Source: Shinella sumterensis (lineage in GTDB: Bacteria > Pseudomonadota > Alphaproteobacteria > Rhizobiales > Rhizobiaceae). From it: 64,000 bases of DNA. The notes beneath the pieces are model-generated. The model ran no database searches. It saw only the letters and a list, made by a program, of their open reading frames with translations, and was not told the origin of the DNA. The stretch spans positions 1-64,000 of the forward strand of contig NZ_MYFN02000017.1 of the NCBI RefSeq assembly GCF_004514425.2, written 5' to 3'. Of the stretch, positions 24,174 to 33,635 are shown piece after piece. A program made the translations under genes and the position numbers. Every line of letters begins with the position of its first letter. The first letter of the stretch is position 1.

Positions 24174-26234
24174 ATGACTGCACTTGCATCGGCCGGGAGT
24201 TTTCTCCCGCCATTGTTCGACGTCGGAGACCTCTCGGCGCGCCTTTGGCGCGGGCGCTGGCGGGTGTTGTTCTGTGTGGGCGCCGCTCTTTCGCTGGCGC
24301 TGCTTTATCTTGCCATGACGACGCCGACCTATACGGCGACGGCGTCCTTGCTCGTCGACCCGCGAGATGCGCGCTCCACCCAGTTCGAGACGGTTCTGCC
24401 CGGTATCGGCGCCGACAGCGCAGCCGTCGCAAGCCAGGTCTTCGTCATCGAGTCGCGGGATCTGCTGATGCGCGTGTTCGAAAGCCAGCGCATCGCGCAG
24501 GATCCGGAATTCTCAGATCCCGGCATCCTCTCCTTCCTGACGGGGGCAGGCGGCCGGGAACGGGATGCCATCTTCCGCCGTTTCGAAAAGCGCGTGTCCG
24601 TGGAACGCGCAGGATTGACCTATGTGATCAAGGTCGGCTTCAAGTCCCGCTCCGCGCAGAAGGCAGCCGCAATCGCCAATGCGATCGTGGCACGTTACAC
24701 CGCGGGTCTTGCCGGCGAGCGCGAGAACGCCAATGACGACGTCAATGCACGCCTGCAGGGAAGGCTTTCCAACCTCCAGCGCAATGTCGCCGAAGCGGAG
24801 CGTGCCGTCGCCGATTTCAAGGTTCGGCACGAACTTCTCGATCCCGCAGCCGGCGGCACGCTGCAATCGCAGATCGACCAGCTCACCACGCAGGTGATCG
24901 ACGCGCGAGCCAAGGCCGATGCCGCGCGGGGGCGCTACGAACAGGCGGTCGCGGCTGAGCGGGCGCAGCCGGGCGCGGCAAGGCTTTCGGAAATCGTCTC
25001 GTCGGTCGCTCTGGACGGACTGCGCGCCGATTACAACCAGCGCGCCGCGGCCATCGCCAATGCCGATACGGTCTATCAGCCTCATCATCCGACCGTGCGC
25101 CGCCTCCGATCGGAACTGTCCCGGACCAAGGCGTTGATGACCGCCGAAGCCGGGCGCATCACGCGCGAGCTGAAAGCAAAGCGGGACCTGGCCGACGACG
25201 CCGTCCGGGTTCTTGAAACCAAGCTCGTCGAGATGCGCGCCAAGTCGCAGGCGGCCGATGCGGCGCGTGTGGAACTGCGCCGGCTGGAAGCAAAGGCAGA
25301 GGCGGCCCGCACAGTGCTGGACGATGTGCTGAAACGGACGGAGGAGACCGCACAGATGCGGGGTCTCCAGCTGTCCGAGGCAAGGGTGATCGGCGTTGCG
25401 TCGCCGCCCGTCCAGCCGTCCTGGCCGACACCCGCGCTTATCCTGCCGGTCAGCGCCGCCATCGGCTTCCTTGCGGGGTGTGGGCTTGCCGCGGCAGGCG
25501 GATCCGTCCCGTCGGGCCGCGCCGAAGACAAGCCGGTGGATATGCGCGCGCACCGATCGCTCTCAGGCAGCCAGGCCGTGCCCGTCCATCTCGGCCGCTA
25601 TGAACTTCCGGGTTTGCCGGGATCGAGTATCCCCGCCCGCATCCGCGCCATGAGGCGGCGGCTTCTCCAGCCAGCCGGAGCCGTCTTTTCCAGAAGCACG
25701 CTCCAGCTCATCCGGCGTATCGTCGCTCGTCTCGAAGAGCATCCGGCGCCCTACACGCTGCTGGTCTCCTCCGTGAACAGTTCATCGGAAGCGCAACTGA
25801 CAGGCGCGATGATCGGTCTTGGGCTACAGCAAGCGGGCCAGAAGGTCCTCATCGTCGAATTCGTGAAACACGGACGCTCCGGTTCGGTCATGGCCGGGGT
25901 ATCCGTCAACGGGGCAAGCGGCCTGCCGACCATCGTACGGCCGCTTGCCCCGGGCACGGACGGCACGGCCTTCATGCTTGAGGATCATCTCGCCGACGGC
26001 TTCGATTTTATCCTGTTGCTCGCGCCGCCGAGTGATTTTCATGGATGGGAAACGGCTTTTTTCGCCTCCGCCGATCTGATGCTGTTCACCTTCACGCCGG
26101 CGGATGCCGGTGCGCGGATGCGCGACCAGCTGCGCCACAAACTTCGAGACGATGACGTGAAACGAAGTGCGACCCTTATCGTCGCCGTCGATGATGATCC
26201 CGCTATCAAAGACCGATCTGATGGCGAAGGTTGA
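24174..26234 (+). CDS. polysaccharide co-polymerase (Wzz/GumC/Wzc type) with degenerate kinase domain
   Basis: A 686-residue protein. Order: N-terminal Wzz-type domain with TM1 about residues 30-48 and the periplasmic start TYTATASLLVDPRDAR; long helical coiled-coil region about 200-400; TM2 about residues 420-445 (PALILPVSAAIGFLAGCGL); cytoplasmic domain about 520-686. The last resembles BY-kinases, but where Walker A should be it reads SSVNSSSEAQLTGAMIGL, without the GxGKS/T, and there is no tyrosine cluster at the end. It should control chain length or export of the polysaccharide. Its 3' end overlaps the ligase gene slightly. Confidence 0.8.
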   Translation: MTALASAGSFLPPLFDVGDLSARLWRGRWRVLFCVGAALSLALLYLAMTTPTYTATASLLVDPRDARSTQFETVLPGIGADSAAVASQVFVIESRDLLMRVFESQRIAQDPEFSDPGILSFLTGAGGRERDAIFRRFEKRVSVERAGLTYVIKVGFKSRSAQKAAAIANAIVARYTAGLAGERENANDDVNARLQGRLSNLQRNVAEAERAVADFKVRHELLDPAAGGTLQSQIDQLTTQVIDARAKADAARGRYEQAVAAERAQPGAARLSEIVSSVALDGLRADYNQRAAAIANADTVYQPHHPTVRRLRSELSRTKALMTAEAGRITRELKAKRDLADDAVRVLETKLVEMRAKSQAADAARVELRRLEAKAEAARTVLDDVLKRTEETAQMRGLQLSEARVIGVASPPVQPSWPTPALILPVSAAIGFLAGCGLAAAGGSVPSGRAEDKPVDMRAHRSLSGSQAVPVHLGRYELPGLPGSSIPARIRAMRRRLLQPAGAVFSRSTLQLIRRIVARLEEHPAPYTLLVSSVNSSSEAQLTGAMIGLGLQQAGQKVLIVEFVKHGRSGSVMAGVSVNGASGLPTIVRPLAPGTDGTAFMLEDHLADGFDFILLLAPPSDFHGWETAFFASADLMLFTFTPADAGARMRDQLRHKLRDDDVKRSATLIVAVDDDPAIKDRSDGEG

Positions 26235-27738
26235 AATCGCAGCTCCGGCCTCTCTTCAGCCTCATGCGCTCGGGCCGGTCGTCGAGCCGGCCGACGGCGC
26301 CTTTCATCTCTTCCTGGCCCTCATGACGATCATCGTCGCAGTGGCGTCGTTCGCCGTATGGACGCCCTTCGGCGTCGTCGCCACGGGTCTCCTGACGGCC
26401 GTTCTTGCCATTGCCGTGCCACCGGCGCTGCCGGCGGTCATCGCCTGCGCGTTCCTGTTTCAAAATCTCGTCGTCGCGTGGTTCACCCCGTTCGTGCCTG
26501 ACGATGGCACGTTCGATGCATTGCGCGGCGCCAACTTCGTCATCCTGATGACAGGCTTCGGCCTCTTTGTGCTGGCGGCATTCTCGCCCCGGGTTCGTTC
26601 AGTGTCGGGGCTGCGGCTATGGCTGGTCATGACCCTCGTTCTCTGCCTTGTGATCTTGCTTTATCTTTTGCTCGGCGCGGTCCGTGGCGAGCCGCGGGAT
26701 GCGATCGTTTACTTCCGAAACACGATCACCCCGATCGCCTGCTTTCACATCGCGATCGTTGCCGCCACGCTCTACCGCGTGGACCTGCGGTTGCCGATGA
26801 TCTGCCTTTGCATCATCGCGATGGCCTACGGCTATTTCGAGCAGGTCTTTCGCATGGATTTCCTGGGGCTTTTCCATGGCGATCTCTATGTCCAGCGGGG
26901 CCTCAAGGCACAGATCGAGGCGGGCGTCTGGGAGAAGACCCTGCGGGAGACGGGTTTCGTGCTGCGGGGGCTGGAAGACACCATGACGGCAACCTTCTTC
27001 AACACCGCCCTGTTCGGCGATGCGCTGCCGCGGATCTTCCGCAATGCCGGGCCGAATTTCCATCCGATCAGCTATGCCTATGCTCTCAGCCTCTCATCCG
27101 CCTGGCTGCTTTTCCGGGGGCATCGCGCGCTGCCGCTTGCCGCCTTTCCGCTTCTGTTGCTGATCGGCTCCAAGGGGGCAGCCTTCCTGCTGTGCGTTGC
27201 ACTGATAAGCCGCCTTCTCTGGCGGGCGTCCAGCCTCCGCCTGACGCTCGCCGTCGTCCTTTCGCTTGCCACAGTGTGGACGCTCGCCGCCACCGTCTAT
27301 GGTGCGCGCCATGGCGATTACCATGTGCTCGGATTCTTTGCAGGCATTCGCGATTTTCTGGGCAACCCGCTCGGGCAGGGGCTCGGCATTGGCGGCAATC
27401 TCTCAAGCGACGGCGCCAATCTGGACTGGGACCGTGCGCAGGGGGAGGGCATCTCGGCGGTTCCCGTCGAAAGCGCGGTGGGCGTGATGCTCTCGCAGAT
27501 GGGGATCGGCAGCCTCGCCTTCTTCGGCTTCCTGGCCGGCATAGTCGTCGCCGCCGGCCGCCGGCTGTCGGAGACGGGGGAGCCCGATTTCCTCTTCGCC
27601 TTCGTCACCGTCGTTACGATCTGCGCGAATGCCGTGCTGCAGGAAGAGGCGTTCTACGCGCCGTTGGCGCTCGGCTTCTGCCTGCTGCTGGTCGGCGTTT
27701 CCTTCGGCACGCATATCCGCGAGCAGCGGAGGTCGTGA
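26221..27738 (+). CDS. O-antigen ligase/polymerase family membrane protein
   Basis: A 505-residue membrane protein with about 10-12 hydrophobic segments and one large loop between residues about 220 and 280 (YVQRGLKAQIEAGVWEK, then TGFVLRGLEDTM). The late segment NPLGQGLGIGGN followed by PVESAVGVMLSQMGIGSLAFF is typical of the Wzy_C / O-antigen ligase family, which polymerises or ligates saccharide units in the periplasm. Start ATG 26221 overlaps the co-polymerase stop; in-frame ATGs at 26191 and 26194 are alternatives and no start has a strong RBS. It completes the flippase/co-polymerase/polymerase set of a Wzx/Wzy-type export locus. Confidence 0.75.
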   Translation: MAKVEIAAPASLQPHALGPVVEPADGAFHLFLALMTIIVAVASFAVWTPFGVVATGLLTAVLAIAVPPALPAVIACAFLFQNLVVAWFTPFVPDDGTFDALRGANFVILMTGFGLFVLAAFSPRVRSVSGLRLWLVMTLVLCLVILLYLLLGAVRGEPRDAIVYFRNTITPIACFHIAIVAATLYRVDLRLPMICLCIIAMAYGYFEQVFRMDFLGLFHGDLYVQRGLKAQIEAGVWEKTLRETGFVLRGLEDTMTATFFNTALFGDALPRIFRNAGPNFHPISYAYALSLSSAWLLFRGHRALPLAAFPLLLLIGSKGAAFLLCVALISRLLWRASSLRLTLAVVLSLATVWTLAATVYGARHGDYHVLGFFAGIRDFLGNPLGQGLGIGGNLSSDGANLDWDRAQGEGISAVPVESAVGVMLSQMGIGSLAFFGFLAGIVVAAGRRLSETGEPDFLFAFVTVVTICANAVLQEEAFYAPLALGFCLLLVGVSFGTHIREQRRS

Positions 27739-27748
27739 AGGGAAGGAG

Positions 27749-27777
27749 GGTACGGCCTGCCTGTCGCGGGCCGTACC
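27749..27777. terminator. hairpin between convergent polymerase and putA genes
   Basis: 9-bp perfect stem GGTACGGCC / GGCCGTACC with an 11-nt loop in the 48-nt gap between the two convergent stop codons. No strong T run on either side, but the position fits a shared transcription end. Confidence 0.5.
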
Positions 27778-27786
27778 ACTACAGCG

Positions 27787-30700
27787 TCAGCCGATGGCCA
27801 TCAGGCTGGCATTGCCGCCGGCAGCGGCGGTGTTGATGGAGGTGGAGACTTCCTCCAGCAGCCAGTTGAGGCAGTAGGCTTCGGGATCAGCAACGAGTTC
27901 GTCGGTCGTCGCGGCCTGTACGAGCACGAGCGGGCCGGGCAGGCCGGCAATTCGCGCATTGGCGCGCTGAATGTCCGCCGCGTCTCCCTCCACCAGCGCA
28001 CCGGCAAACGGGCCGTCCTTCGTCCAGTCCGTCGACCACGACAGGCGGGCGGCAACGGCGGCCGGCAGGTCCGCGATGACGGGCTTCAGGCCCTCGACAT
28101 GGTCGATGACGATCTGGTTGCCCGTCGCCAGTGCGGCGGCGACCTGACGCAAAAGGCCGGTTTCGGTCTTCGGAACGAGCAGCACGCGGCCGCGCGGATG
28201 AAGCGCATAGATGTTGCGTTCACCAACGGGCCCGGTCAGTTCCCGCTCCAGGCCGAGCGCGGAGCGGTTGGCGAAGCTGCGGGCGGTCTCGCCCTCGTCG
28301 GTCTTGCCCTTGCGGTCGAGCCAGGTGATGAAATCCCTGAGCGCCGGATCGGTATGCACCGAATCCTGCTGCGGCGGCACGGGGGCCTTCTGCACGAGGC
28401 GGCCGATATAGAGCGGACCGCCGGCCTTGGGGCCGGTGCCGGACAGGCCGCGCCCGCCGAAGGGCTGCACGCCGACCACCGCGCCGATGATGTTGCGGTT
28501 GACGTAGACGTTGCCGACCTTGATGCGGCTCGTGACATGCGCGATCGTCTCGTCGAGGCGCGTGTGCAGGCCGAACGTCAGGCCGTAGCCGGAGGCGTTG
28601 ATATCGTCGATCAGCCGGTCGAGATCGGCGCGCCGGAAGCGGATGACGTGCAGGACCGGGCCGAACACTTCGCGTTTGAGATCGGCGAGCGTCTTCAGTT
28701 CGATGATGGTCGGCGCGACGAAGGTGCCGTTTTCCGTGCCTGAAGGCAGCGGTTGCTGCTCCACCTTGTTGCCGAGGCTGCGCATATGCTCGATGTGCTT
28801 GACGATGCCGTCGCGGGCCTCGGCGGTGATGACGGGACCGATATCGACATTGAGGCCGTCGGTGCGCCCGAGCGTCAGTTCGTTGAGCGCGCCCTTCAGC
28901 ATGGTGAGCGTGCGGTCCGCAATGTCGTCCTGAAGGCAGAGCACCCGGAGCGCCGAGCAGCGCTGGCCGGCGCTGTCGAAGGCCGATGCGATGACATCGC
29001 CGACGACCTGTTCGGCAAGTGCCGAGGAATCGACGATCATGCCGTTCTGACCGCCGGTTTCGGCGATCAGCGGGATCGGCTTGCCGCCGGCCGAGAGACG
29101 TTCGGCAAGCTGCGCCTGGATGAGGCGGGCGACTTCGGTCGAACCGGTGAACATGACGCCGGCCGTCTTCGCCGCACCGACGAGGGCTGCACCGACGCGG
29201 CCTGCGCCGGGCACGAATTGCAGCGCGCCGACGGGGACACCCGCCTCGTGCAGGATCTTCACGCTCTCATGCGCGATGATCGGCGTTTCCTCGGCCGGCT
29301 TGGCGAGAACCGCGTTGCCCGCCACCAGGGCGGCGGCAACCTGCCCGGTGAAGATGGCGAGCGGGAAGTTCCACGGGCTGATGCAGACGACGGGGCCGAG
29401 CGGCAGATGCGACGGGCCCAGCGTACGGCGCGCCTGCTCGGCGTAATAGCGCAGGAAATCGACCGCCTCGCGCACCTCGCCGATGGCGTTCGCCGCCGAC
29501 TTTCCGGCTTCGCGCATGATGATGCCCATCAGCGGTTCGATACGGGCTTCCATGATGTCAGCCGCGCGGTCCAGGCAGGCGGCCCGCTCGGCCGGCGAAA
29601 CGCCGGACCAGGCGGCGACATTGTCCGCCGCGACGCCAACGATGCGTTCCGCATCCTCGGGCCGGATTTCGGTGACACGGCCGACCACGTCACGATGATC
29701 CGCCGGGTTCAGCACGTCGCTTGTTTCGCCGTCGCTGGCGCCGTCGGCCAGCAGCGGTGCGGCATGCCACGATTGTGCTGCGGTGTCCGCGAGTTCGCCG
29801 GCAAGCTCCGCAAGTGTCGTCTCGTTGGAAAGGTCGAGCCCCTTCGAATTTGCGCGGGCCTTGCCGAACAGAGCGTCGGGCAGGGCGATCTGGTCATGCG
29901 GCGCACCGACGACCGGCATCGCGGCGACGATATCGACGGGATCGGCAATCAGCGATTCCACCGAAACCTTCGGATCGGAGATGCGGTTGACGAAGGAAGA
30001 GTTGGCGCCGTTTTCGAGCAGGCGGCGCACGAGATAGGCAAGCAGCGTCTCATGGGTGCCAACCGGCGCATAGATGCGGCAGGGACGGTCCAGCTTGTCC
30101 TTGCCGACCACCTCGTCATAGAGCGGCTCGCCCATGCCGTGCAGGCACTGGAACTCGTACTTGCCGACGGAAAAATCAGGGCCGGCGAGCTGGTAGATGG
30201 TGGCGAGGCTCTGCGCGTTGTGCGTGGCGAACTGCGGAAAGACGGCATCCGGCGCGGCCAGCAGCTTGCGGGCGCAGGCGACGTAGGCGACGTCCGTGTA
30301 GATCTTGCGCGTATAGACCGGGAAACCCTCGAGGCCGTCGAGCTGTGCGCGCTTGATCTCGGCATCCCAATAGGCGCCCTTGACGAGGCGCACCATGATG
30401 CGGCGGCCGGCGCGGCGGGCGAGGTCGATGATGTAATCCAGCACGAAGGGGCATCGCTTGCCGTAAGCCTGCACCACGAAGCCCAGGCCGTTCCAGCCCT
30501 TGAGGTCCGCATCCAGGCAAAGGCTTTCGAGCAGATCGAGCGACAGTTCCAGGCGGTCTGCTTCCTCGGCGTCGATGTTGAGGCCGATGTCGTAGCTCTT
30601 GGCGATGGCGGCGAGCGCCTTCACCTTGGGCAGCAGCTCGCTCATGACGCGCCCGGCCTGTGCACGAACGTAGCGCGGGTGCAGCGCCGACAGCTTGATG

Positions 30701-31491
30701 GAGATGCCGGGACCGTCATAGATGCCGCGTCCACCGGAGGCCCTGCCGATGGCATGGATGGCCTTCTCGTAATCGCGGTAGTAGCGCTCGGCGTCCGCGG
30801 CGGTGGTCGCGGCCTCGCCCAGCATGTCGTAGGAATAGCGGAAGCCGCGCGCCTCGAGCGGCTTGGAGCGCTTCAGCGCTTCCTCGATGGTCTCGCCGGT
30901 GACGAACTGCTCGCCCATCATGCGCATGGCCATGTCGACGCCGCGGCGGATGACCGGTTCGCCGGCGCGCGCGATAAGCCGGGTGAGGGCGGCGGACAGG
31001 CCGCGGTCGTTCACCGTGGAGGTGAGCTTGCCGGTGACGACGAGGCCCCAGGTCGCCGCATTGACGAACATCGACTTGCCGCCGCCGATATGGGAGGTCC
31101 AGTCCCCTTCCGCGATCTTGTCGCGGATCAGCGCATCCCGCGTGTCCGTATCGGGGATGCGCAGCAACGCCTCGGCAAGGCACATCAGCGCCACGCCTTC
31201 CTGGCTCGACAGCGAATATTCCTGCACCAGCCCCTCGACGCCCGTGCCCTTGTGCTTGGCGCGCAGCGCCTCGATCAGCGTGCGGGCGGTGCTGCGAATG
31301 TCATAACGCTGGCGTTCGGAAACACGCGCGGCGGCCACGAGCGGCGGCAGGCACTCGGTCTCAGGCCGGCGATAGGCTGCGGTGATCGCCCGACGCAACT
31401 CGCTTTGCTCGCGAATGGGCGGCGCGAAGTGCGAAAATGGTGGAACGACTTCGCCGGAGGGGGAAGCGGAAGCGGCTGGAGAGTTCTGCAT
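27787..31491 (-). CDS. putA: bifunctional proline dehydrogenase / L-glutamate gamma-semialdehyde dehydrogenase
   Basis: A 1234-residue trifunctional-length PutA without the N-terminal ribbon-helix-helix domain of E. coli PutA. Residues about 60-480 form the FAD proline dehydrogenase (LNIDAEEADRLELSLDL; MVRLVKGAYWDAEIK; FATHNAQSLATIYQL). Residues about 570-1020 form the aldehyde dehydrogenase (SPWNFPLAIFTGQVAAAL; IAETGGQNGMIVDSSA; FDSAGQRCSALR with the catalytic Cys near residue 845). The remaining C-terminal region is the ALDH-superfamily domain of long PutAs. It oxidises proline to glutamate at the membrane. Start ATG 31491 (MQNSPAAS) is preferred; the frame extends to 31557 without homology. 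Regulation should come from the divergent Lrp-type gene. Confidence 0.94.
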   Translation of the reverse strand: MQNSPAASASPSGEVVPPFSHFAPPIREQSELRRAITAAYRRPETECLPPLVAAARVSERQRYDIRSTARTLIEALRAKHKGTGVEGLVQEYSLSSQEGVALMCLAEALLRIPDTDTRDALIRDKIAEGDWTSHIGGGKSMFVNAATWGLVVTGKLTSTVNDRGLSAALTRLIARAGEPVIRRGVDMAMRMMGEQFVTGETIEEALKRSKPLEARGFRYSYDMLGEAATTAADAERYYRDYEKAIHAIGRASGGRGIYDGPGISIKLSALHPRYVRAQAGRVMSELLPKVKALAAIAKSYDIGLNIDAEEADRLELSLDLLESLCLDADLKGWNGLGFVVQAYGKRCPFVLDYIIDLARRAGRRIMVRLVKGAYWDAEIKRAQLDGLEGFPVYTRKIYTDVAYVACARKLLAAPDAVFPQFATHNAQSLATIYQLAGPDFSVGKYEFQCLHGMGEPLYDEVVGKDKLDRPCRIYAPVGTHETLLAYLVRRLLENGANSSFVNRISDPKVSVESLIADPVDIVAAMPVVGAPHDQIALPDALFGKARANSKGLDLSNETTLAELAGELADTAAQSWHAAPLLADGASDGETSDVLNPADHRDVVGRVTEIRPEDAERIVGVAADNVAAWSGVSPAERAACLDRAADIMEARIEPLMGIIMREAGKSAANAIGEVREAVDFLRYYAEQARRTLGPSHLPLGPVVCISPWNFPLAIFTGQVAAALVAGNAVLAKPAEETPIIAHESVKILHEAGVPVGALQFVPGAGRVGAALVGAAKTAGVMFTGSTEVARLIQAQLAERLSAGGKPIPLIAETGGQNGMIVDSSALAEQVVGDVIASAFDSAGQRCSALRVLCLQDDIADRTLTMLKGALNELTLGRTDGLNVDIGPVITAEARDGIVKHIEHMRSLGNKVEQQPLPSGTENGTFVAPTIIELKTLADLKREVFGPVLHVIRFRRADLDRLIDDINASGYGLTFGLHTRLDETIAHVTSRIKVGNVYVNRNIIGAVVGVQPFGGRGLSGTGPKAGGPLYIGRLVQKAPVPPQQDSVHTDPALRDFITWLDRKGKTDEGETARSFANRSALGLERELTGPVGERNIYALHPRGRVLLVPKTETGLLRQVAAALATGNQIVIDHVEGLKPVIADLPAAVAARLSWSTDWTKDGPFAGALVEGDAADIQRANARIAGLPGPLVLVQAATTDELVADPEAYCLNWLLEEVSTSINTAAAGGNASLMAIG

Positions 31492-31628
31492 GGAAGGACC
31501 TATCGGAAGCGGTTCGATGTCTGCACGGAAAGACATCAAAACAATACCATTGCGCACGAAAGCGAATTGACCTCATATTGCTGAAAATTAGGCCATCTGG
31601 TTCTATTTTTCCAATTTTGGAGGTTTCT
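31492..31628. promoter_or_regulatory. putA/putR divergent promoter region and strong RBS for a TTG start
   Basis: 137-nt AT-rich gap. On + it ends with GGAGG at 31619-31623, 5 nt before the TTG start of the regulator. An imperfect palindrome CCAATTTTGG (31611-31620) sits at the regulator end and could be part of an Lrp-type binding region. No sharper operator is visible. Confidence 0.4.
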
Positions 31629-32099
31629 TTGCCTGAAATAGTCAATGCTGATAGTCCGCTGGATTCCTTCGACCGGAAAATCCTCGAGGAGCTTGCACAA
31701 AACGGCCGCATTCCGGTGGCCGAACTTGCCGAAAAGGTCGGTCTTTCCAAGACGCCGTGCCAGAACCGGTTCAAGCGGCTGATCGCCGATGGCTTCATCC
31801 AGGGCTTCAAGGCGATCCTCAATCCCGCCAAGATGAACCTGGATCATATCGCATTCGCCGAGGTGAAGCTGACGAATACGCAGGAAGAGGCGCTGATGAG
31901 CTTCAATGCGGCGGTCAAGAAGATCCGGGAGGTCGAGGAATGCCATATGATCGCGGGGCGTTTCGATTATCTTCTGAAGATCCGCACGCGCGACATCAAG
32001 AAATACCGCCTGGTGCTGGGCGAGCGTATCTCCAATCTTCCCTATGTCGCGAGCACGTCGACGAATGTGGCGATGGAGACGGTCAAGGAGCGCGGTTGA
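31629..32099 (+). CDS. putR: Lrp/AsnC family transcriptional regulator of proline catabolism
   Basis: A 156-residue regulator: winged helix-turn-helix at residues about 10-60 (FDRKILEELAQNGRIPVAEL; GLSKTPCQNRFKRL) and a C-terminal RAM/ligand domain with GRFDYLLKIRTRD. The TTG start at 31629 is supported by GGAGG 5 nt upstream and gives the normal Lrp length; the longer frame from 31437 would run into putA. Divergent Lrp-type activators next to putA (PutR) respond to proline in alphaproteobacteria, and this layout fits that role. Confidence 0.87.
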   Translation: MPEIVNADSPLDSFDRKILEELAQNGRIPVAELAEKVGLSKTPCQNRFKRLIADGFIQGFKAILNPAKMNLDHIAFAEVKLTNTQEEALMSFNAAVKKIREVEECHMIAGRFDYLLKIRTRDIKKYRLVLGERISNLPYVASTSTNVAMETVKERG

Positions 32100-32197
32100 T
32101 GCCTGCCGGGGATTGGCCAACGGCAGCCGAATGCGATGAGCCTCTTGCCAGAAGGGCCGATTGGCGGCCATAGTGGCAGGCACAATAGGAGATATGG

Positions 32198-33217
32198 ATG
32201 GGCGTAGGGGTTCGGACATCGAAAGAGATGCACGGCGTATCGGCGCCGAAGGCGCTGCGCGTCGGCTTTATCCTGTCCAAGAGTTTCACCCTGTCGGCAT
32301 TCGCCCTGTTCGTCGATACGCTCAGGCTTGCCAGCGACAGCGAGGATCGCTCGCGCCGCGTCAACTGCGATTGGGACGTGATCAGCAGCACGCGCAATTT
32401 CATCTCCTCCTCCAGCGGTATCCAGGTCGCGCCGACCGCGCCCTTTGCCGACCCCTCCTGTTTCGACTACATCGCCGTCGTCGGCGGCCTTCTGTCGGTC
32501 GAGGAGCCGATCGACAGTTATGCCCGGGACTATCTGCGCAAGGCGGCCAAGGCGGGCGTCGGGCTGATCGGCCTGTGTACGGGCAGCTTCATCCTGGCCG
32601 AGGCCGGCTTGCTCAAGGGCCACACGGCCTGTGTGAGCTGGCTGCATCACCGCGATTTCCGCGCGCGCTATCCCGATATCGAGGCGACGTCCGAGCAGAT
32701 TTTCCGTTTCGACGGCAAGGTTGCGACCTGTGCCGGCGGCAGCAGCGTCGCGGATCTCGCGGCAACGCTGGTGCGCCACCATGTCGGTGAGGCCGCGGAG
32801 CGCAATGCGCTGGAAATCCTGCAGATCCGCCATCGGCGTGATGCGACGGATATCCAGCCGCGCAACCCGCTCGGCCTGGAGGCCCGCGATCGCCGGGTCC
32901 ATCTCGCCATCATGATGATGGAGCAGCACACCGAGGATCTGCTTTCCATCGACAGCATCGCCAACATGACGAATGTTTCCCGCCGCCAGCTCGAACGCCT
33001 TTTCGAAAGCGACATGGGGGCTTCGCCGAGCGCGGTCTACATGAAGATCCGCATGGCGGCGGCGCTGAACATGGTGATGCGCAGCAACAAGCCGCTGATC
33101 GAAGTCGCGCTTGAAACCGGTTTCGAGAGCCTGTCGCATTTCACGCGCCGCTTTCGCGCTGCCTTCGGCGACACGCCCTCGCAGATCCGCCGCGACGGCC
33201 GCCGGCAGGCGAGCTGA
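32198..33217 (+). CDS. GlxA family transcriptional regulator (DJ-1/PfpI plus AraC HTH)
   Basis: A 339-residue regulator with an N-terminal DJ-1/PfpI amidotransferase-like domain (about 18-195; FDYIAVVGGLLS, GLIGLCTGSFILAEAG with the nucleophile-position Cys, AGGSSVADLAATLV) and a C-terminal AraC-type double helix-turn-helix (about 230-335; SIANMTNVSRRQLERLF, EVALETGFESLSHFTRRFR). AGGAG at 32187-32191 supports ATG 32198; an ATG at 32231 is the alternative. GlxA-type proteins activate catabolic genes for quaternary amines, arginine and similar compounds. No obvious target is adjacent; it follows putR by 98 nt, so amino-acid metabolism is possible. Confidence 0.85.
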   Translation: MGVGVRTSKEMHGVSAPKALRVGFILSKSFTLSAFALFVDTLRLASDSEDRSRRVNCDWDVISSTRNFISSSSGIQVAPTAPFADPSCFDYIAVVGGLLSVEEPIDSYARDYLRKAAKAGVGLIGLCTGSFILAEAGLLKGHTACVSWLHHRDFRARYPDIEATSEQIFRFDGKVATCAGGSSVADLAATLVRHHVGEAAERNALEILQIRHRRDATDIQPRNPLGLEARDRRVHLAIMMMEQHTEDLLSIDSIANMTNVSRRQLERLFESDMGASPSAVYMKIRMAAALNMVMRSNKPLIEVALETGFESLSHFTRRFRAAFGDTPSQIRRDGRRQAS

Positions 33218-33293
33218 CCTGTAATTCTGCCGCAGCCCTGGAACCAAGTTACGCGCCAACCGTTCGTGTCTCATTGCTAAGAAGGAGACCGTA

Positions 33294-33614
33294 ATGGCAA
33301 GCAATGACGTTCAATCCCAGATTTCCGCTCTTCGTGAAGAAATCGCAGCCCTCCAGAAGGATCTTGGGGAGCGTGGCGCCGAGGCTTACGAAGCGGTCCG
33401 TGAGCGTGCAGGGGAGGCTGTAGACGCTGCGCGCCCTGCCGTGCGTTCTGCTACCCGCTATGTCCGCAATGAAGGTGCTGCTGTTGCCCAGACCGCACGC
33501 GAGCATCCGGCTGCCGTTTCCACCGTGGTTCTGACGGCTGGACTTGCCGGCGTCCTTATCGGTTACCTGCTCGGCTCCTATGAAAGCGAGCCCCGCCGCC
33601 AGCGCTGGTTCTAA
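33294..33614 (+). CDS. DUF883 (ElaB/YqjD-like) membrane-anchored protein
   Basis: A 106-residue protein: N-terminal helical/coiled-coil segment (QISALREEIAALQKDLGER), an alanine-rich amphipathic middle, and one C-terminal hydrophobic segment (STVVLTAGLAGVLIGYLLG) before a short basic end. That is the ElaB/YgaM/YqjD plan: C-tail-anchored inner-membrane proteins, some of which bind ribosomes in stationary phase. AAGGAGACC precedes ATG 33294. It converges on a gene of the same architecture and shares its terminator. Confidence 0.75.
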   Translation: MASNDVQSQISALREEIAALQKDLGERGAEAYEAVRERAGEAVDAARPAVRSATRYVRNEGAAVAQTAREHPAAVSTVVLTAGLAGVLIGYLLGSYESEPRRQRWF

Positions 33615-33635
33615 GAACAGCGATCGTCGATACGG

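Noticed and set aside
28753-31584. A 943-codon open frame on + opposite putA
   Set aside because: It is the antisense shadow of a clear PutA; its translation is a low-complexity Gly/Asp/Arg/Ala mix with no domain.
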